A DNA stretch of 6,756 bases from an uncultured Bacteroidales bacterium. Its GTDB lineage: Bacteria > Bacteroidota > Bacteroidia > Bacteroidales > Muribaculaceae. The notes beneath the pieces were generated by a model. That model was not told the origin of the DNA and did not search any database. It was given only the letters and a program-made list of their open reading frames with translations. The DNA is taken from the NCBI GenBank assembly GCA_900549375.1, contig URNY01000139.1, forward strand, positions 1 through 6,756. Reading direction: 5' to 3'. Shown here piece after piece: positions 1-6,663 of this stretch (its first letter is position 1; the number at the start of each line of letters is the position of its first letter). The position numbers and the translations under genes are program-made.

Positions 1-709
1 TAACCGGTACGCGAACACAAGTAGCGCTCACCTCGATATCCGAGTGCATGATCTTGCGCGTCTCGTGGAACATCTTCATCTCCTCCTTGGTATAGTCGTT
101 TTCGGTGAAGACGTCGACATGCGGAATCACGTTGTAGGCGAGCTGGAACCGGAATTTATTGATTGTCGGTTCCTCTCCGCGGCTGAGTTGACCGGTCTGG
201 GTGATCAGTTCCTCCATGGCGGAGGCTCCGGCGCCGCTCGCCGCCTGATAGGTAGCCACGCGCACGCGGAGGATATGGCTCAGTTCCTCGATGGGTTTGA
301 GCGCCACAACCATCTGGATGGTTGTGCAGTTCGGATTGCCGATGATAAGGCGGGGACGCTCGAGGGCATCGGCGCCGTTGACTTCCGGCACGACAAGGGG
401 CACATCCGAGTCCATGCGGAACGCCGAGCTGTTGTCGATCATCAGAGTGCCGTGACGGGTGATCGTTTCGGCATATTCCTTAGAGGTGGAGGCGCCGGCC
501 GATGTAAAGGCTATGTCGACGCCGCTGAAATCGGAGTCGTGCGTAAGCTCTTCGATCACATACTCTTTGCCTCGGAACGTGCGGGTGGTTCCCGCACTGC
601 GTTTCGACCCGAAAAGGTGCAGATTGTCCACCGGGAAGTTCTGCTCCTCAAGCACGCGCAGGAACTCCGTTCCCACGGCCCCGCTGGCTCCTACTATCGC
701 AATATTCAT
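1..709 (-). CDS. asd: Aspartate-semialdehyde dehydrogenase, C-terminally truncated by window edge
   Basis: Reduces aspartyl-4-phosphate to aspartate semialdehyde with NADPH, at the branch point to diaminopimelate/lysine, threonine and methionine; cytoplasmic. The minus strand reads 236 codons from the ATG at 709 to the left edge with no stop. Visible motifs are the N-terminal nucleotide-binding loop GASGAVG (residues 7-13), SSAFRMD (94-100) with the substrate-phosphate Arg, the catalytic cysteine C128 in NPNCTT, and the substrate-binding stretch around QAASGAG (155-161). The last residues, CVRVPV, match the conserved segment preceding the catalytic His region, so roughly the final third (family length about 335-340 aa) lies outside. 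The start is fixed by the conserved MNIAIVGASGAVG opening. It begins 11 bases after the fabD stop, so it is probably cotranscribed with fabD. There is no clear Shine-Dalgarno, as usual for Bacteroidota. Identification is confident. Confidence 0.96.
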   Translation of the reverse strand, partial: MNIAIVGASGAVGTEFLRVLEEQNFPVDNLHLFGSKRSAGTTRTFRGKEYVIEELTHDSDFSGVDIAFTSAGASTSKEYAETITRHGTLMIDNSSAFRMDSDVPLVVPEVNGADALERPRLIIGNPNCTTIQMVVALKPIEELSHILRVRVATYQAASGAGASAMEELITQTGQLSRGEEPTINKFRFQLAYNVIPHVDVFTENDYTKEEMKMFHETRKIMHSDIEVSATCVRVPV

Positions 710-720
710 GAGCGGAGGGA

Positions 721-1599
721 TTACTGCATGCCGGAAGTTGCGACTTCGCGGTTGATTTTCTTAACAAGTCCCTGAAGCACAGCGCCCGGACCGAGTTCAA
801 CAAACTCATTGGCGCCGTCGGCGATCATTGCCTCGACATCGTAGGTCCAGCGCACGGGAGCTGTGAGCTGCTTGATCAGGTTCTGTTTGATCTCCTCGGG
901 ATCTGTGTGAGGCTTGCCGTCGACGTTCTGATATACGGGGCAAACGGGCGTTTCGAACTTAGCCTCGGCGATAGCCTCGGCAAGCTCCTCCTGTGCGGGT
1001 TGCATGAGCGGGCTGTGGAAAGCACCTCCCACTTTCAGCTTGAGGGCGCGTTTCGCACCGGCGGCGAGCATCTTCTCGCAGGCTGCGTCGATGCCCTCCA
1101 TAGTGCCGGAGATCACCACCTGTCCGGGGCAGTTGTAGTTGGCGGGAGCCACAACATCGTCAACTTCGGCGCAGAGTTCCTCTACCTTGCTGTCGGGAAG
1201 AGCGAGCACTGCGGCCATTGTGGAGGGACGGAGCTCACAAGCCTTCTGCATGGCGTGCGCACGTTTGGACACGAGTTTGAGGCCCTCCTCGAAGCTAAGG
1301 GCGCCGGCGGCTACAAGAGCCGAGAACTCGCCGAGGCTATGGCCGGCAACCATATCGGGCTTGAACTCATCGCCGAGGGATTTGGCGAGAAGCACGCTAT
1401 GAAGGAAGATGGCGGGCTGCGTCACCTTCGTCTGTTTCAGGTCTTCCTCGGTGCCGTTGAACATCAGATCGGTGATGCGGAAACCGAGAATATCGTTTGC
1501 TTTCTCAAAAAGTTCTTTTGCTTCAGGGTTGTTATCATAAAGATCTTTTCCCATTCCGACAAACTGGGCGCCTTGGCCCGGAAATACATAAGCTTTCAT
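721..1599 (-). CDS. fabD: Malonyl-CoA:acyl carrier protein transacylase
   Basis: Transfers malonyl from CoA to acyl carrier protein, supplying the elongation unit of type II fatty acid synthesis in the cytoplasm. The 292-residue product has the usual length of the family. It shows the opening PGQGAQ (7-12), the nucleophile S88 in GHSLGE (86-91), R113 in SKRAHAMQ, N155, and the catalytic His H195 in GAFHSP, followed by the C-terminal ELGPG motif (268-272). All catalytic residues are present and there is no frameshift. The ATG at 1599 was chosen because MKAYVFPGQGAQ is the conserved family start. The frame stays open to a TTG at 1650, but those 17 extra residues are Asn-rich and would overlap the predicted -7 box. 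It is the first gene of a fabD-asd pair and is transcribed away from the exporter operon. Confidence 0.97.
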   Translation of the reverse strand: MKAYVFPGQGAQFVGMGKDLYDNNPEAKELFEKANDILGFRITDLMFNGTEEDLKQTKVTQPAIFLHSVLLAKSLGDEFKPDMVAGHSLGEFSALVAAGALSFEEGLKLVSKRAHAMQKACELRPSTMAAVLALPDSKVEELCAEVDDVVAPANYNCPGQVVISGTMEGIDAACEKMLAAGAKRALKLKVGGAFHSPLMQPAQEELAEAIAEAKFETPVCPVYQNVDGKPHTDPEEIKQNLIKQLTAPVRWTYDVEAMIADGANEFVELGPGAVLQGLVKKINREVATSGMQ

Positions 1600-1647
1600 A
1601 TCGTTACTGTCGTTGTTATTTCCTATTTTATTCTTTCTAATGGACTG

Positions 1648-1679
1648 CAAAATTAATCAATTATTCCCAATTACGGAAA
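1648..1679 (-). promoter_or_regulatory. Predicted Bacteroides-type promoter of fabD-asd
   Basis: Read on the minus strand, TAATTTTG (1655-1648) fits the Bacteroides -7 consensus TAnnTTTG exactly. TTTC (1679-1676), 20 bases upstream, is one mismatch from the -33 TTTG. Transcription would start near 1641 and leave a leader of about 40 bases before the fabD ATG at 1599. The -7 match is seen directly; use of the promoter is inferred. Confidence 0.55.
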
Positions 1680-1692
1680 TAATTCCGTAATT
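1669..1692. repeat. Perfect 10-bp inverted repeat overlapping the fabD -33 position
   Basis: The arms AATTACGGAA (1669-1678) and TTCCGTAATT (1683-1692) are exact reverse complements separated by ATAA. The symmetric centre sits on the -33 region of the predicted fabD promoter, the usual place for a dimeric repressor operator. No T-run follows on either strand, which argues against a terminator. The symmetry is direct observation; an operator role, perhaps in lipid-responsive control of fabD, is inference and no known regulator consensus was recognised. Confidence 0.5.
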
Positions 1693-1749
1693 AACCCCCA
1701 TAAACCTCGATAAAGAGTGGCGTAGAGAAAAGAGGAAATGTTGTGTATG

Positions 1750-1784
1750 TGTCCGCTTTTACATGAATTGTCCGCTTTCGGACA
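1750..1784 (+). promoter_or_regulatory. Candidate enhancer (UAS) for a sigma-54 activator: palindrome plus extra half-site
   Basis: TGTCCG-CTTT-CGGACA (1769-1784) is a perfect 6-4-6 palindrome. Its left ten bases TGTCCGCTTT recur at 1750-1759, a 19-bp period of roughly two helical turns. The pair is centred about 80-100 bases before the predicted transcription start of the sigma-54 promoter downstream, the normal distance for NtrC-family enhancer-binding proteins. The activator gene is not in the window. The repeats are seen directly; the function is inferred from position. Confidence 0.6.
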
Positions 1785-1821
1785 TATAGTCTTTGGTGTA
1801 AAGCATTGAACAACAGATTGA

Positions 1822-1834
1822 TGCCAAATTGGCA
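1822..1834. repeat. 13-bp palindrome covering the -24 element
   Basis: TGCCAA (1822-1827) and TTGGCA (1829-1834) are exact reverse complements around a single A. The right arm is also the -24 half of the sigma-54 promoter. This could be a site for a factor competing with the polymerase, or a coincidence arising from the TTGGCA box. Confidence 0.3.
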
Positions 1835-1845
1835 CGCACATTGTT
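1829..1845 (+). promoter_or_regulatory. Sigma-54 (RpoN) -24/-12 promoter of the exporter operon
   Basis: The sequence TTGGCAC-GCACA-TTGTT matches the RpoN consensus TTGGCAC-N5-TTGCW at every specified position except T for C at -12. The GG (1831-1832) and the -13 G (1843) are exactly 12 bases apart, as required. Transcription would start near 1856, just upstream of the adaptor gene. It lies on the coding strand of the exporter operon with palindromic enhancer-like sites at the right distance upstream. Together these predict expression that needs an ATP-hydrolysing activator. Confidence 0.72.
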
Positions 1846-1911
1846 GTTGTGTCGGGCAGAAACACAATTTTAATGATGCGAACCGACAAGAATATTAACA
1901 TCGATAACGGA

Positions 1912-3204
1912 ATGTCGAAAACAGAATCCAATCCCGGTCTCTCCGGCAATGGGATGGACAGGGAGATATCGGCTGATTGGACTAAGAAAAGAAGAATGCG
2001 CCGATTGCTTAGAATCGTGCTGCCGATAGCGGCCGTAGTCGTATTGGGAGTGGGCGTTCTCCTTTTTACGGAGAAGAGCGTGAAGGAGAGCGACCTGCGG
2101 CTATGCGTGGCCGACAGGGGGCCTGTTGCCACAACTGTGGAGGCCACCGGAAGTGTGGTGCCCGCTTTCGAGCAGACAGTGGTGTCGCCTGTGGCTACGA
2201 AAATCATGGAGGTATATCATCAGGAGGGAGACAGCGTATCGGCAGGGGAGGCTCTGCTGCGGCTCGACCTCCAGAGCGCCGAGACGGAGATGCGCAATCA
2301 GGCCGACGAATTGAGCATGAGAAAGAATTCCACGCGCCAGACCCAACTCGATAGCCGCACATTCCTCACTAACCTCGAGATGAAGATAAAAGCCAAAGAG
2401 ATGGCCGTGTCGGAGCTTCGCGCCGAGGTTGCCAACGAACGGCGTCTCGACAGCTTAGGCAGCGGCACGGGCGACCGCGTTCGGCAGGCCGAACTGGCTT
2501 ACAAGACAGGGCGGCTGGAACTCGAGCAGATGCGGAAAGAGCTGGCAAACGAACGGCAGTCGCATTCGGCGGCCTATATGACAAGAAAGCTTGAGGAAAA
2601 CATAGCCTCCAAAAACCTCGGGGCACTGAGACGCACGCTTGAGGACGCGCAGGTGAAGGCCCCGCGGACGGCTACCCTGACATATATCAATTCCTCCATC
2701 GGGGCGAGCATCGCGCCGGGCGACCGCCTCGCCGTGCTCTCCGACCTGAGCAGTTTCAAGATTTCGGCGCAGGTTCCGGAAGGTTCCGCATCGAAGGTCT
2801 CTCCGGGTGCACAAGTGGAGGTAAGGGCCGCCGGCATGAAGCTATCGGGAACGGTGACGCGGGTCGTCCCCCAATCGGCAAACGGTCTGGTGTCGTTCAC
2901 TGTGAAACTCGACAATCCCGAAGCCGCCGGACTTCGTCCGGGCCTGCGCACCATGGTGAGTGTGGTCTACGATGTGCTGCCCGACGTGACGCGGATCAAG
3001 AACGGGTCGTATTATAAAGGTCCCGGAACGTATGAGATGTTCATCGATACCGGTGACGGCCATCTTGAGAAACGGCGCCTGCAGCTCGGCGAGAGCAACT
3101 ATGACTTTGTCGAGGTGCGTTCGGGTCTGAAACCGGGAGAGCGTGTGGCCATCGGCGACATGGAGGACTATGGCAAGAACCGGCGTCTTAAAATAAAACG
3201 GTGA
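1912..3204 (+). CDS. Periplasmic adaptor of a MacAB-type exporter (HlyD/MacA family membrane fusion protein)
   Basis: Inner-membrane-anchored adaptor expected to bridge the MacB-like permease and an outer-membrane channel. Counting from this start (430 aa): a basic cytoplasmic tail with KKRRMRR; one membrane anchor at about 33-53 (LPIAAVVVLGVGVLLF); the first lipoyl half-motif at about 80-119 (GSVVPAFEQTVVSP, EGDSVSAGEALLRLD); an alpha-helical, Glu/Arg/Gln-rich coiled-coil hairpin at about 120-247; the second lipoyl half beginning VKAPRTATL at about 248; then beta-barrel and membrane-proximal domains to the C-terminus. There is no lipobox, so anchoring is by the N-terminal helix. The start is uncertain: ATGs at 1873 and 1876 add 13 or 12 residues, and the ATG at 1954 (MDREIS, 416 aa) is closest to the usual family length. 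The GTG at 1849 lies upstream of the predicted transcript start and is excluded if that promoter is right. First gene of the operon; substrate unknown. Confidence 0.9.
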   Translation: MSKTESNPGLSGNGMDREISADWTKKRRMRRLLRIVLPIAAVVVLGVGVLLFTEKSVKESDLRLCVADRGPVATTVEATGSVVPAFEQTVVSPVATKIMEVYHQEGDSVSAGEALLRLDLQSAETEMRNQADELSMRKNSTRQTQLDSRTFLTNLEMKIKAKEMAVSELRAEVANERRLDSLGSGTGDRVRQAELAYKTGRLELEQMRKELANERQSHSAAYMTRKLEENIASKNLGALRRTLEDAQVKAPRTATLTYINSSIGASIAPGDRLAVLSDLSSFKISAQVPEGSASKVSPGAQVEVRAAGMKLSGTVTRVVPQSANGLVSFTVKLDNPEAAGLRPGLRTMVSVVYDVLPDVTRIKNGSYYKGPGTYEMFIDTGDGHLEKRRLQLGESNYDFVEVRSGLKPGERVAIGDMEDYGKNRRLKIKR

Positions 3205-3254
3205 GAAATAAAGAGATAACAAATATAATGACAAACAATATTACAACAGAAAAT

Positions 3255-3929
3255 ATGGCATTGATAGAACTTAAGGGTGTGGAGAAAATCTATCGCACCA
3301 AGGAGATCGAGACAGTAGCACTCGAAAATGTGAATCTTTCGATAGAGAAAGGTGAATTCATAAGCATCATGGGACCTTCGGGCTGCGGCAAATCGACTCT
3401 CCTCAATATAATAGGATTGCTTGACAAACCCACGAAAGGGGAGGTGATGCTTATGGGCACGGATGTGACTAACGCCGGCGACCAACTGCTTTCATCGTTG
3501 CGCAACCATAACATCGGATTCGTTTTCCAGAGCTTTCATCTTATCCCGTCGCTGAATGTAGCGGATAACGTGGCCCTTCCGCTTGTCTACCGCAACGGTA
3601 TCTCGCAGTCGGAGCGGAGGGAGAGAGTGAAATCGGTGCTCGAGAGGCTCGGTCTGAGCCACCGTATGCGCCATTTGCCGGGCCAGCTCTCCGGAGGCCA
3701 GTGCCAGCGCGTGGCAATAGCCCGTGCGATTGTAGGCGATCCGGGGATAATACTTGCCGACGAGCCGACCGGAAATCTCGACTCCCGCATGGGAGCCGAA
3801 GTGATGGAACTTCTGCATAAGCTTAACAAGAATGACGGACGCACGATAGTGATGGTGACCCACAACGAAGCGCAGGCACGCGACACCGACCGCATCATCC
3901 GTTTCTTCGACGGCCGTCAGGTTGAATGA
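3255..3929 (+). CDS. ABC transporter ATPase, MacB/LolD family
   Basis: Cytoplasmic nucleotide-binding subunit that powers the two downstream permeases. In the 224-residue product: Walker A GPSGCGKST (40-48), Q-loop Q92 in FQSFHL, signature LSGGQ (145-149), Walker B ILADE (166-170) with catalytic E170, D-loop NLDS, and switch His H203 in VTHNE. All are intact. The ETVALENVNL opening and the short single-domain length are typical of the MacB/LolD/FtsE branch that works with FtsX-fold permeases in extrusion or mechanotransmission rather than ordinary import. The start MALIELKGVEKIYRT was chosen because the homologous domain begins there; an in-frame ATG at 3228 would add nine Asn/Thr-rich residues. 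A GTG at 3201 overlapping the adaptor stop is less likely. Second gene of the operon. Confidence 0.94.
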   Translation: MALIELKGVEKIYRTKEIETVALENVNLSIEKGEFISIMGPSGCGKSTLLNIIGLLDKPTKGEVMLMGTDVTNAGDQLLSSLRNHNIGFVFQSFHLIPSLNVADNVALPLVYRNGISQSERRERVKSVLERLGLSHRMRHLPGQLSGGQCQRVAIARAIVGDPGIILADEPTGNLDSRMGAEVMELLHKLNKNDGRTIVMVTHNEAQARDTDRIIRFFDGRQVE

Positions 3930-3962
3930 TTTCCGATATTTATAATAGTCATTTGTATTAAT

Positions 3963-5282
3963 ATGAATTATTTAAAACAGATATACAGCGACATGCGCGA
4001 GCAACCGCTCGCCACATGGCTTTCGGTAGGAGCAACGGCGCTTTCGCTCTTTATGGTTATGGCCGTTTTCACGCTCGGAGAAATCGGCAATGTTCCCATT
4101 CCTCCCGAATCATGTCGCAAATCGCTAATGATAGGCGAGAACATACATATACAGTTTAACTCTCCCGACAATCAGAGCGGCGGCTCATCGGGCCTTTCAG
4201 GCACTTTCGCCCGGAGGCTTTACGGTGGTCTGGAGGGAGTGGATAGAATGTCGGTTTTCACCAAGTCGACCTCTCGTGAGGATGTCAGCATAGCCGGCGG
4301 ACTCCCCGAGTCGATGGAGAATCGCCAGACCGACAGCGAATACTGGAACATCTTCGATTTCGAGTTTATAAAGGGACGTCCTTATTCAAAAGAGGAGGTA
4401 GAGGCAAATGTGCCGGTTGCTGTCATTACCGAAAGTTCTGCCAGAAAACTCTTCAAAACGGATGATGCTGTCGGGAAAGATATTTATCTCAGGCAACGTC
4501 CTTATCGCGTCACGGGAGTGGTGAAGGATGTCCATCCGCTGATGCGATACACATATTCCGACATATACACGCGTGTGGGGCGCGACAAAGAGTCGGGAAC
4601 GTGGATAAGCGACATGGAGAAATATACGGGCGACCGCTCAGTGGCTTTGCTTCTTGCTCCCGGCGCAAGCTATGAGAGCGTACGCCGTCAGGTGGAGAAC
4701 CGTTATGCGGCGCTCAACGCCGGAATCGGGAAGCGCGAGAGTATGGAGTTCTTCTATCACGGACAGCCCTACGATGTAGCCACCGATGCCGTGGAACATG
4801 GTTCGAACACCACGCCCGATGTTACTATCGGTCGGCGTATTCGCTGGATTGCGTACACAGTGCTGTTGCTTTTGCCCGCAATAAATCTTAACGGCATGAC
4901 GCGCAGCAGGATGCGCCGGCGCGTCCGCGAGATCGGCGTGCGTCGCGCTTTCGGGTGCACCCGCCTCGGAGTGGTCCGCCAGATGCTTTGTGAAAATCTG
5001 ATTGTGACTCTGATCGGCGGTCTGGCCGGTTTTATTCTGAGTGCCATTTTTGTGGTCTGCTTCTCGAATCTGTTTTTCGACATGACGTCATCATGGTCGC
5101 CTTCAGCCGAGATGATAGCCGCAACGCCCACATTCTCCATGCTTTTCACCTGGCAGGGATTCGGGTTCGCGCTCCTTTTCTGTCTCGTGCTCAACATCGT
5201 GAGCGCAGGATTCCCTGTGTGGAAAGCGGCTTCCGTCAATCCGGCAGAGGCGATATCGGACAACGACAATTATCAAAAATAA
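3963..5282 (+). CDS. FtsX/MacB-type ABC transporter permease, first of two
   Basis: Inner-membrane subunit of the exporter, 439 aa. Layout: a short cytoplasmic N-terminus, TM1 at about 18-39, a large periplasmic MacB-type core of about 250 residues, TM2 at about 292-310, a cytoplasmic loop with the family hallmark RRRVREIGVRRAFG (about 318-331) that couples to the ATPase, TM3 at about 345-370, TM4 at about 396-418, and the C-terminal A-x-x-V-N-P-A-E-A motif. The periplasmic core carries the recognisable MacB pattern PVAVITESSARKLF, then AVGKDIYL, then YRVTGVVKDV (about 151-190). It begins 33 bases after the ATPase stop, and the ATG follows a characteristic A/T-rich leader. Full length with no lesion. 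It most likely pairs with the next gene product rather than with itself, because two unlike permeases share one ATPase. Confidence 0.93.
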   Translation: MNYLKQIYSDMREQPLATWLSVGATALSLFMVMAVFTLGEIGNVPIPPESCRKSLMIGENIHIQFNSPDNQSGGSSGLSGTFARRLYGGLEGVDRMSVFTKSTSREDVSIAGGLPESMENRQTDSEYWNIFDFEFIKGRPYSKEEVEANVPVAVITESSARKLFKTDDAVGKDIYLRQRPYRVTGVVKDVHPLMRYTYSDIYTRVGRDKESGTWISDMEKYTGDRSVALLLAPGASYESVRRQVENRYAALNAGIGKRESMEFFYHGQPYDVATDAVEHGSNTTPDVTIGRRIRWIAYTVLLLLPAINLNGMTRSRMRRRVREIGVRRAFGCTRLGVVRQMLCENLIVTLIGGLAGFILSAIFVVCFSNLFFDMTSSWSPSAEMIAATPTFSMLFTWQGFGFALLFCLVLNIVSAGFPVWKAASVNPAEAISDNDNYQK

Positions 5283-5288
5283 AAGATA

Positions 5289-6596
5289 ATGAAAAGAGAT
5301 TTATTGACACAAATGAAGAATGAGTGGAGAGAGAATTTCTGGCTTGTTCTTGAATTATTCATAGTGTTCCTGGCAATATGGCTTATTGCGATGTTCCTCG
5401 TGCTTGCTTTTCAGGTGCGCCACATACGCAGAGGATTCGAAAGCGAAGACGTTCTGTATATGAATGTGACGACGGTTAACGAAAAAAGTCCGTCGTACAT
5501 TGATTTCGGGGAGAACGCTCCTTATGAAAATGCGGTTGATCTGAAAGTTCTTATCAACGAGTTGCGTCATAGCCCCTATGTGGATTATGCGGCATTCTCG
5601 GCAAACGGCATCCCCTATAATTTCAGTTACTGGGGATATTCGTTCAAGGTGGTCGGCGATTCCATGACATATAACTGCAACACGCGTTTTGTAAGTCCCG
5701 ACATGGCTATGGTCCTCAGATATGAAAGCCTCGACGGCAAATCGTGTGAGGAATTGCGCGACATTCTTGCCAAGGGGGAGATACTTCTGAGTCCTTCGTT
5801 AGACTATCCCTACAAAGGATATCCCGAAAGCGACACGAAGGCAGGCGATCTTTCTGAACTCTTCGGCCGACGTCTGACAATGGGGAATGACTCGACTACC
5901 GAATATGTCTCGCATGCCGCAATCCATGGCATAAAAAGGGGAGATTTCGAGAGCAGTCTCTGGTCGGGCACGGCGATATTGCCTATCGATGAGGACAATA
6001 TGGTGAAGAACGGAAATCTCAATATATGGAATATAGCGGTGCGTCTGCGCCCCGGAACCGAGCAGGCATTCCGAGAGCAGTTCCGCAACACCCCCTCGAT
6101 GCGCGGCCGCCGCAACGTATATCTATCGCAGCCATTCTCTCTGAAGAAGGCGGGAGAGGGCGTGAACCGCGAATCGATGATAGGTGTCAGAGTCTGGGTG
6201 GCCGGAGCTATGTTTCTCCTTGCCGTTGTCTTCCTCGGCGTGCTCGGCACATTCTGGTATCGTATCCGCCGGCGGGAGAAGGAGATTGCCATCCGCATGG
6301 TCAATGGCGCCTCGGCAGGCGATATATTCCGCAGATTCCTTTCAGAAAGCATGATATTGGTCGGTATCTCTGTTTTGTCGGCAATAGTTGCGGTAATAGC
6401 AATCGTGCTCATTGTGGGGAAAGAAGAGATAGTCGAAATGCTTTCAGAAATGATGCAGAGTGTATCGCTGACGCATGTGATTGTGTCGTGGGCGGCAGCC
6501 GTCGTTTGCCTTGTCGCTGTAGTAGTGGCGGCCATTATTATTCCGGCGCGTCAGGCTATGAAGGTGGAGCCGGCAATCGCCCTCAAAGATGAATAA
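5289..6596 (+). CDS. FtsX/MacB-type ABC transporter permease, second of two
   Basis: Inner-membrane subunit, 435 aa, the likely heterodimer partner of the preceding permease. It has a charged N-terminus, TM1 at about 18-41, a periplasmic domain of about 255 residues, TM2 at about 302-324, the cytoplasmic coupling segment RRREKEIAIRMVNGAS (about 327-342), TM3 at about 354-377, TM4 at about 397-419, and the closing motif PARQAMKVEPAIALKDE, which corresponds to the A-x-x-x-x-P-x-x-A-L end of the FtsX domain. The membrane part is clearly FtsX-like, but the periplasmic part lacks the canonical MacB core pattern seen in its neighbour and is rich in Tyr, Asn and Ser. Only six bases separate it from the previous stop, so cotranscription is near certain. 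Last exporter gene in the window; no outer-membrane channel follows within the next 160 bases. Confidence 0.92.
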   Translation: MKRDLLTQMKNEWRENFWLVLELFIVFLAIWLIAMFLVLAFQVRHIRRGFESEDVLYMNVTTVNEKSPSYIDFGENAPYENAVDLKVLINELRHSPYVDYAAFSANGIPYNFSYWGYSFKVVGDSMTYNCNTRFVSPDMAMVLRYESLDGKSCEELRDILAKGEILLSPSLDYPYKGYPESDTKAGDLSELFGRRLTMGNDSTTEYVSHAAIHGIKRGDFESSLWSGTAILPIDEDNMVKNGNLNIWNIAVRLRPGTEQAFREQFRNTPSMRGRRNVYLSQPFSLKKAGEGVNRESMIGVRVWVAGAMFLLAVVFLGVLGTFWYRIRRREKEIAIRMVNGASAGDIFRRFLSESMILVGISVLSAIVAVIAIVLIVGKEEIVEMLSEMMQSVSLTHVIVSWAAAVVCLVAVVVAAIIIPARQAMKVEPAIALKDE

Positions 6597-6663
6597 TTCC
6601 AACCGGCTAAGTTTTAGACTCTGTTCCTTAAAATTTCGGAGTCGTAGGGGTCGCAGGCTTGGT

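Larger units (their letters stand above)
1600..1911. other. Divergent intergenic control region between fabD and the exporter operon
   Basis: About 310 bases without a gene, noticeably more A/T-rich than the flanking coding DNA. From left to right it holds the fabD leader and Bacteroides-type promoter (minus strand), a perfect inverted repeat over the -33 position, a stretch with nothing recognisable (about 1693-1749), a TGTCCG-type operator pair, and a sigma-54 promoter (plus strand). The stretch 1873-1911 may instead be the first codons of the adaptor gene, because ATG codons at 1873 and 1876 are in its frame. Confidence 0.8.

Noticed and set aside
44..775. Long open frame on the plus strand opposite asd (243 codons)
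   Set aside because: It is antisense to a clear aspartate-semialdehyde dehydrogenase with all motifs in place; the product shows no recognisable domain and looks like a GC-driven shadow.
907..1656. Long open frame on the plus strand opposite fabD (249 codons)
   Set aside because: Antisense to an intact fabD with full catalytic motifs; the product resembles no protein I recognise.
1787..1795. TAGTCTTTG as a Bacteroides -7 box for the exporter operon
   Set aside because: It has three rather than two bases between TA and TTTG and no TTTG at the right distance upstream; the sigma-54 match is far better.
1811..1827. Divergent sigma-54 promoter on the minus strand using the TTGGCA made by the palindrome
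   Set aside because: No TTGC-like -12 element at the correct distance; the reading TTGGCATCAATCTGTTG is out of register.
3201..3254. GTG start of the ATPase overlapping the adaptor stop
   Set aside because: It would add 18 residues of Asn/Thr-rich sequence before the conserved domain start; in-frame ATGs at 3228 and 3255 are better placed.
5810..6535. Open frame of 241 codons on the minus strand inside the second permease
   Set aside because: Thr/Arg/Ile-rich composition typical of a reverse-complement shadow; the plus-strand frame carries FtsX motifs and membrane helices.
6617..6643. GACTCTG...CGGAGTC stem after the operon as an intrinsic terminator
   Set aside because: Seven pairs including one G-U, a 13-base loop, and no T-run after the stem; too weak to call.
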